DNA of 64,000 bases, taken from Candidatus Gastranaerophilales bacterium. GTDB lineage: Bacteria > Cyanobacteriota > Vampirovibrionia > Gastranaerophilales > Gastranaerophilaceae. Below are positions 61,513 through 64,000 of the stretch, piece after piece (the first letter of the stretch is position 1; every line of letters begins with the position of its first letter). Under the pieces are notes generated by a model that was given only the letters and a program-made list of their open reading frames with translations, was not told the DNA's origin and did not search any database. The stretch lies in NCBI GenBank assembly GCA_944325005.1, contig CALUYO010000007.1:1-64000 (forward strand), written 5' to 3'. The position numbers were made by a program, and so were the translations under genes.

Positions 61513-63312
61513 ATGACTAATCAAAATGAAAATATTAGAAATATAGCAATTATAGCTCACGTCGACCACGGGAAAACAACACTTGTTGACTGTCTTTTAA
61601 AACAGGCAGGAGCGTTTAGAGAAAATCAGCATGTACAGGAAAGAGTTCTTGACAGCAACGATTTGGAAAGAGAACGCGGAATTACAATTCTTTCCAAAAA
61701 TATTTCAATTAATTATAAAAATACAAAAATTAATGTTGTCGATACCCCGGGACACGCCGATTTTGGCGGGGAAGTCGAACGAGTATTAGGCATGGTGGAC
61801 GGCGCTCTGTTAATCGTTGACGCTGCTGAAGGTCCTATGCCTCAGACAAGATTTGTTTTATCAAAAGCTCTTGAATTAGGCTTAAAAATTATTGTAGTTA
61901 TCAACAAAATTGATAAGCCAGCAGCAGAACCATTAACAGCTCTTGATAAAGTATTTGATTTGTTCACTGAATTGACTGACAGAGAAGATTTAATAGATTT
62001 TCCTTTCATTTTTTCAAGCAGTTTAAACGGCTTTGCAATCAAAGACTTGGATGATGAAAGAAAAGACATGATTCCGCTTCTTGACTGCATATTAGAAAAT
62101 ATTAAACCGCCGAAAGGTGATGCATCAAAACCATTCCAGTTCAGAGCTACAACACTGGATTACAATGATTATGTAGGTAGAATTGTAATCGGAAGAATCG
62201 AAAATGGAAAAGTTAAATCTCAGGAACAGGTTTGTGTAATTCATGCTGACGGCAGTCAGGAAAAAGGAAAAATTACAAAGCTATTCGGCTTCCACGATTT
62301 AGGACGTATTGAAATCGAAGAAGCTTGTGCCGGCGACATTGTCGGAATTGCAGGATTCTCTGATGTTCAAATAGGAGAAAGCATATGCTCACTCTCAAAT
62401 CCGATTCCTCTGCCTTTAATTAAAGTTGATGAACCAACTTTGCAGATGAATTTTTCAGTCAATGACAGCCCGTTTGCCGGTACTGAAGGGAAATTTGTTA
62501 CATCAAGACAGCTAAGAAAAAGACTTTACGATGAGCTTGAAAAAAATGTAAGTCTGCGGATTGAAGATACAGACTCTACCGATGTTTTCAGAGTATCAGG
62601 AAGAGGCGAGCTTCATCTTGGCATCTTAATTGAAACAATGCGCCGTGAGGGCTATGAATTTCAGGTTTCAAAACCTGAGGTTATCTATAAAACAATTGAC
62701 GGTGTGCAATGTGAACCTTTTGAAAACCTAATAGTTGATGTTCCGGAGGGTTATGCCGGAAGCTGTATAGACAGACTTTCAGGCCGCAAAGCAGAAATGA
62801 AAGAAATGAATAATAGCAAAGGCAGAACAACAATGGTATTTCATATCCCTGCACGCGGACTTATCGGATTTAGAAGTGAATTTATCAGAATGACACGCGG
62901 TGAAGGCATTATGTACCATACATATTTGGAATACAGACCTTATGCCGGTGACATTCCTCGTCAGAGAAACGGTTCAATAATTGCACACGAACAGGGTGAA
63001 GCAATTCCATACGCTCTGGCTCAATATGAGGACAGAGGAGTATTTTTTGTAACTCCAAAAACAAAAGTTTATCGCGGGATGATTATCGGTGAATGCAACA
63101 AACCGCAAGACATTGTAGTAAATATCTGTAAAACTAAAAAATTGACAAATATGAGAAGTGCAACTGCTGACGTTATGGTAACTCTGCAGGCTCATAAAGA
63201 AATGTCTTTAGAAGAATGCATGGAATACATCGGAGATGATGAGCTTGTCGAAATTACTCCGGAAAATGTCAGAATAAGAAAAGCTGATTTGACTAAAAAA
63301 ATCTATAATTAA
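61513..63312 (+). CDS. typA: Ribosome-associated GTPase TypA/BipA
   Basis: The protein has 599 residues. The G domain has [45 protein letters not shown] and [10 protein letters not shown]. Domains II, III and V follow, and the BipA-specific C-terminus has [21 protein letters not shown] and the ANIRS-like [14 protein letters not shown]. It helps 50S assembly and stress adaptation. GCAGGGAATT precedes the ATG. Confidence 0.96.
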   Translation: MTNQNENIRNIAIIAHVDHGKTTLVDCLLKQAGAFRENQHVQERVLDSNDLERERGITILSKNISINYKNTKINVVDTPGHADFGGEVERVLGMVDGALLIVDAAEGPMPQTRFVLSKALELGLKIIVVINKIDKPAAEPLTALDKVFDLFTELTDREDLIDFPFIFSSSLNGFAIKDLDDERKDMIPLLDCILENIKPPKGDASKPFQFRATTLDYNDYVGRIVIGRIENGKVKSQEQVCVIHADGSQEKGKITKLFGFHDLGRIEIEEACAGDIVGIAGFSDVQIGESICSLSNPIPLPLIKVDEPTLQMNFSVNDSPFAGTEGKFVTSRQLRKRLYDELEKNVSLRIEDTDSTDVFRVSGRGELHLGILIETMRREGYEFQVSKPEVIYKTIDGVQCEPFENLIVDVPEGYAGSCIDRLSGRKAEMKEMNNSKGRTTMVFHIPARGLIGFRSEFIRMTRGEGIMYHTYLEYRPYAGDIPRQRNGSIIAHEQGEAIPYALAQYEDRGVFFVTPKTKVYRGMIIGECNKPQDIVVNICKTKKLTNMRSATADVMVTLQAHKEMSLEECMEYIGDDELVEITPENVRIRKADLTKKIYN

Positions 63313-63347
63313 CGATTAAGCTGGTAGCAAGCCTATCACAACCCAAC

Positions 63348-63377
63348 AAAAAAGACCGCTTCAATACGGTCTTTTTT
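63348..63377 (+). terminator. Bidirectional terminator
   Basis: The stem AAAAAGACCG/CGGTCTTTTT (63349-63376) with an 8-base loop sits between typA and a convergent small gene. Confidence 0.85.
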
Positions 63378-63382
63378 CGATA

Positions 63383-63730
63383 CTAAAATGGTTTTGTTTG
63401 ATTTAATTTCAATCTCAAATCTCTAAATCTTGAAATATCTTCCTGTGTTCTGCCCGACTCTTGAAAAACAGCCTGTGTTGATGGATGAACCATAAGAACA
63501 TAATCCATATGAATTTCCAGAAAATTATATTTTCTTGGAGACTGATTAGAATTTCTCGGATAAATTTCAGCATTTGTAACCGCAAGAAAACGACGTTCTC
63601 TATCATTCAACAAATCTGTGAGTTCTCTGTTAGTATTAGTATATTTAGATACATGAACGACACCTTTTATATCATGATCCGCTGTCAAAATACTTACTTC
63701 TATAGGTACTGTATCAATATTCTTTGCCAT
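63383..63730 (-). CDS. Conserved small protein, paralog-like to 10546-10938
   Basis: The protein has 115 residues. VPIEVSILTADHDIKGVVHVSKYTN-type opening, then RRFLAVTNAEIYPRN, IHMDYVLMVHPS and a helical tail (RFRDLRLKLNQ). The order of strands and spacing match the 130-residue protein at 10546, so I infer a shared small beta-barrel family. AGAGGATATAAA precedes the ATG. The function is not known. Confidence 0.6.
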   Translation of the reverse strand: MAKNIDTVPIEVSILTADHDIKGVVHVSKYTNTNRELTDLLNDRERRFLAVTNAEIYPRNSNQSPRKYNFLEIHMDYVLMVHPSTQAVFQESGRTQEDISRFRDLRLKLNQTKPF

Positions 63731-63811
63731 TTTATATCCTCTTCAACGATTTTAATCTCTTTAAAAATAATACTACATTATGAAATAATTGTCCATTATG
63801 TTAATATTTAA

Positions 63812-64000
63812 TTATCTCTGACCGCCTCTTATCCTTCCGCCGTATGCCTCATGAACATCTACGATTGTTATAAATGCATGAGTGTCAATATTTTTGATAA
63901 TCTCTTTCATTTTAGCAAGTTCAAGCCTTGACACAACACAATAAATGATTGTTTTTTGCGTACCAGAATATCCGCCGACACCATGCAGATAGGTAACACT
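63812..64000 (-). CDS. YitT/DUF2179 membrane protein, C-terminal part only
   Basis: The last 62 codons of a leftward gene cut by the window edge. The peptide (GVGGYSGTQKTIIYCVVSRL, then LAKMKEIIKNIDTHAFITI, VDVHEAYGGRIRGGQR) matches the C-terminal DUF2179 domain of YitT-type membrane proteins, including the CVVSRLEL and VHEAYG elements. The membrane part lies outside the window. Confidence 0.75.
   Translation of the reverse strand, partial: SVTYLHGVGGYSGTQKTIIYCVVSRLELAKMKEIIKNIDTHAFITIVDVHEAYGGRIRGGQR

Noticed and set aside
1..64000. CRISPR arrays, insertion sequences, prophage and integrase genes
   Set aside because: No regularly spaced repeats, transposase or integrase motifs were seen. 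The only long repeats are the prepilin 5' blocks.

Overview
The window is 64 kb of AT-rich, gene-dense chromosome. It looks like a non-photosynthetic relative of Cyanobacteria, most likely a gut-type Gastranaerophilales (Melainabacteria/Vampirovibrionia). Three observations support this. The OmpR-family regulator at 38018-38767 reads as an RpaB/Ycf27 ortholog along its whole length. Several prepilin-like genes carry the FTLAEVLVTLGIIGVVSAMT type of N-terminus. Envelope genes of a diderm cell (kdsB, mlaEF, an autotransporter-like barrel, an SLH protein) sit beside a HydG [FeFe]-hydrogenase maturase, which points to anaerobic fermentation. The lineage assignment is an inference; no database was searched.

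Layout. 1-6.3 kb: the 3' part of tRNA-Tyr, a zinc metalloprotease, a small FxG-motif protein, a large beta-helix autotransporter and an SLH protein. 6.3-13.9 kb: Y-family polymerase, rqcH, an nfeD/stomatin pair, aspS and ribF. 13.8-24.2 kb: a prepilin-like gene, an XRE regulator with a likely operator, ftsEX with a degenerate signalling protein, half a transketolase, a HEAT protein, tandem plsC, a second prepilin, gtrA and gatD. 24.3-34 kb: tatD, tlyA, polA, the tig-clpP-clpX cluster and an iron alcohol dehydrogenase. 34-39 kb is the most accessory-looking stretch: dedA, ogt, an HNH nuclease coupled to a 50-residue ORF, a kinase-like FxG protein, a frameshifted gene remnant and tRNA-His. 38-46.6 kb: rpaB, kdsB, prmA, accDA, a metzincin protease, ybaB-recR and mlaEF. 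46.6-53.5 kb: an aminotransferase, two more prepilin-like genes sharing an exact 204-bp block, HEAT and FxG proteins, mazG, a radical-SAM/PDZ protein and a PadR regulator. 53.5-64 kb: an OppF-type ATPase, smpB, a formyltransferase, hydG, mnmA, glmU, an MFS exporter, typA, a small conserved protein and the end of a YitT-like gene.

Two patterns deserve most attention. (1) Three prepilin-like genes carry a run of 10 or 11 G between the start codon and the prepilin-peptidase site. The G11 gene is in frame; the two G10 genes are out of frame and stop within 16 codons. This is the signature of phase variation by slipped-strand mispairing. Two of these genes share an exact 204-bp 5' block, and degraded prepilin fragments lie elsewhere in the window, which suggests a recombining, modular pilin repertoire. 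(2) Nine genes without a Shine-Dalgarno sequence (rqcH, ribF, tatD, the metzincin gene, mlaE, the oppF-like gene, smpB, mnmA and the MFS gene) have a TATAAT/TAAAAT hexamer exactly six bases before the ATG. Transcription should then begin on the start codon, meaning leaderless mRNA. The same signal corrects several start codons.

A third, weaker theme is a set of otherwise unrelated proteins with a short FxG motif near the N-terminus (FGM, FTGF, FKG/FTGK). One of them is kinase-like. They could be substrates of a shared sorting or secretion route.
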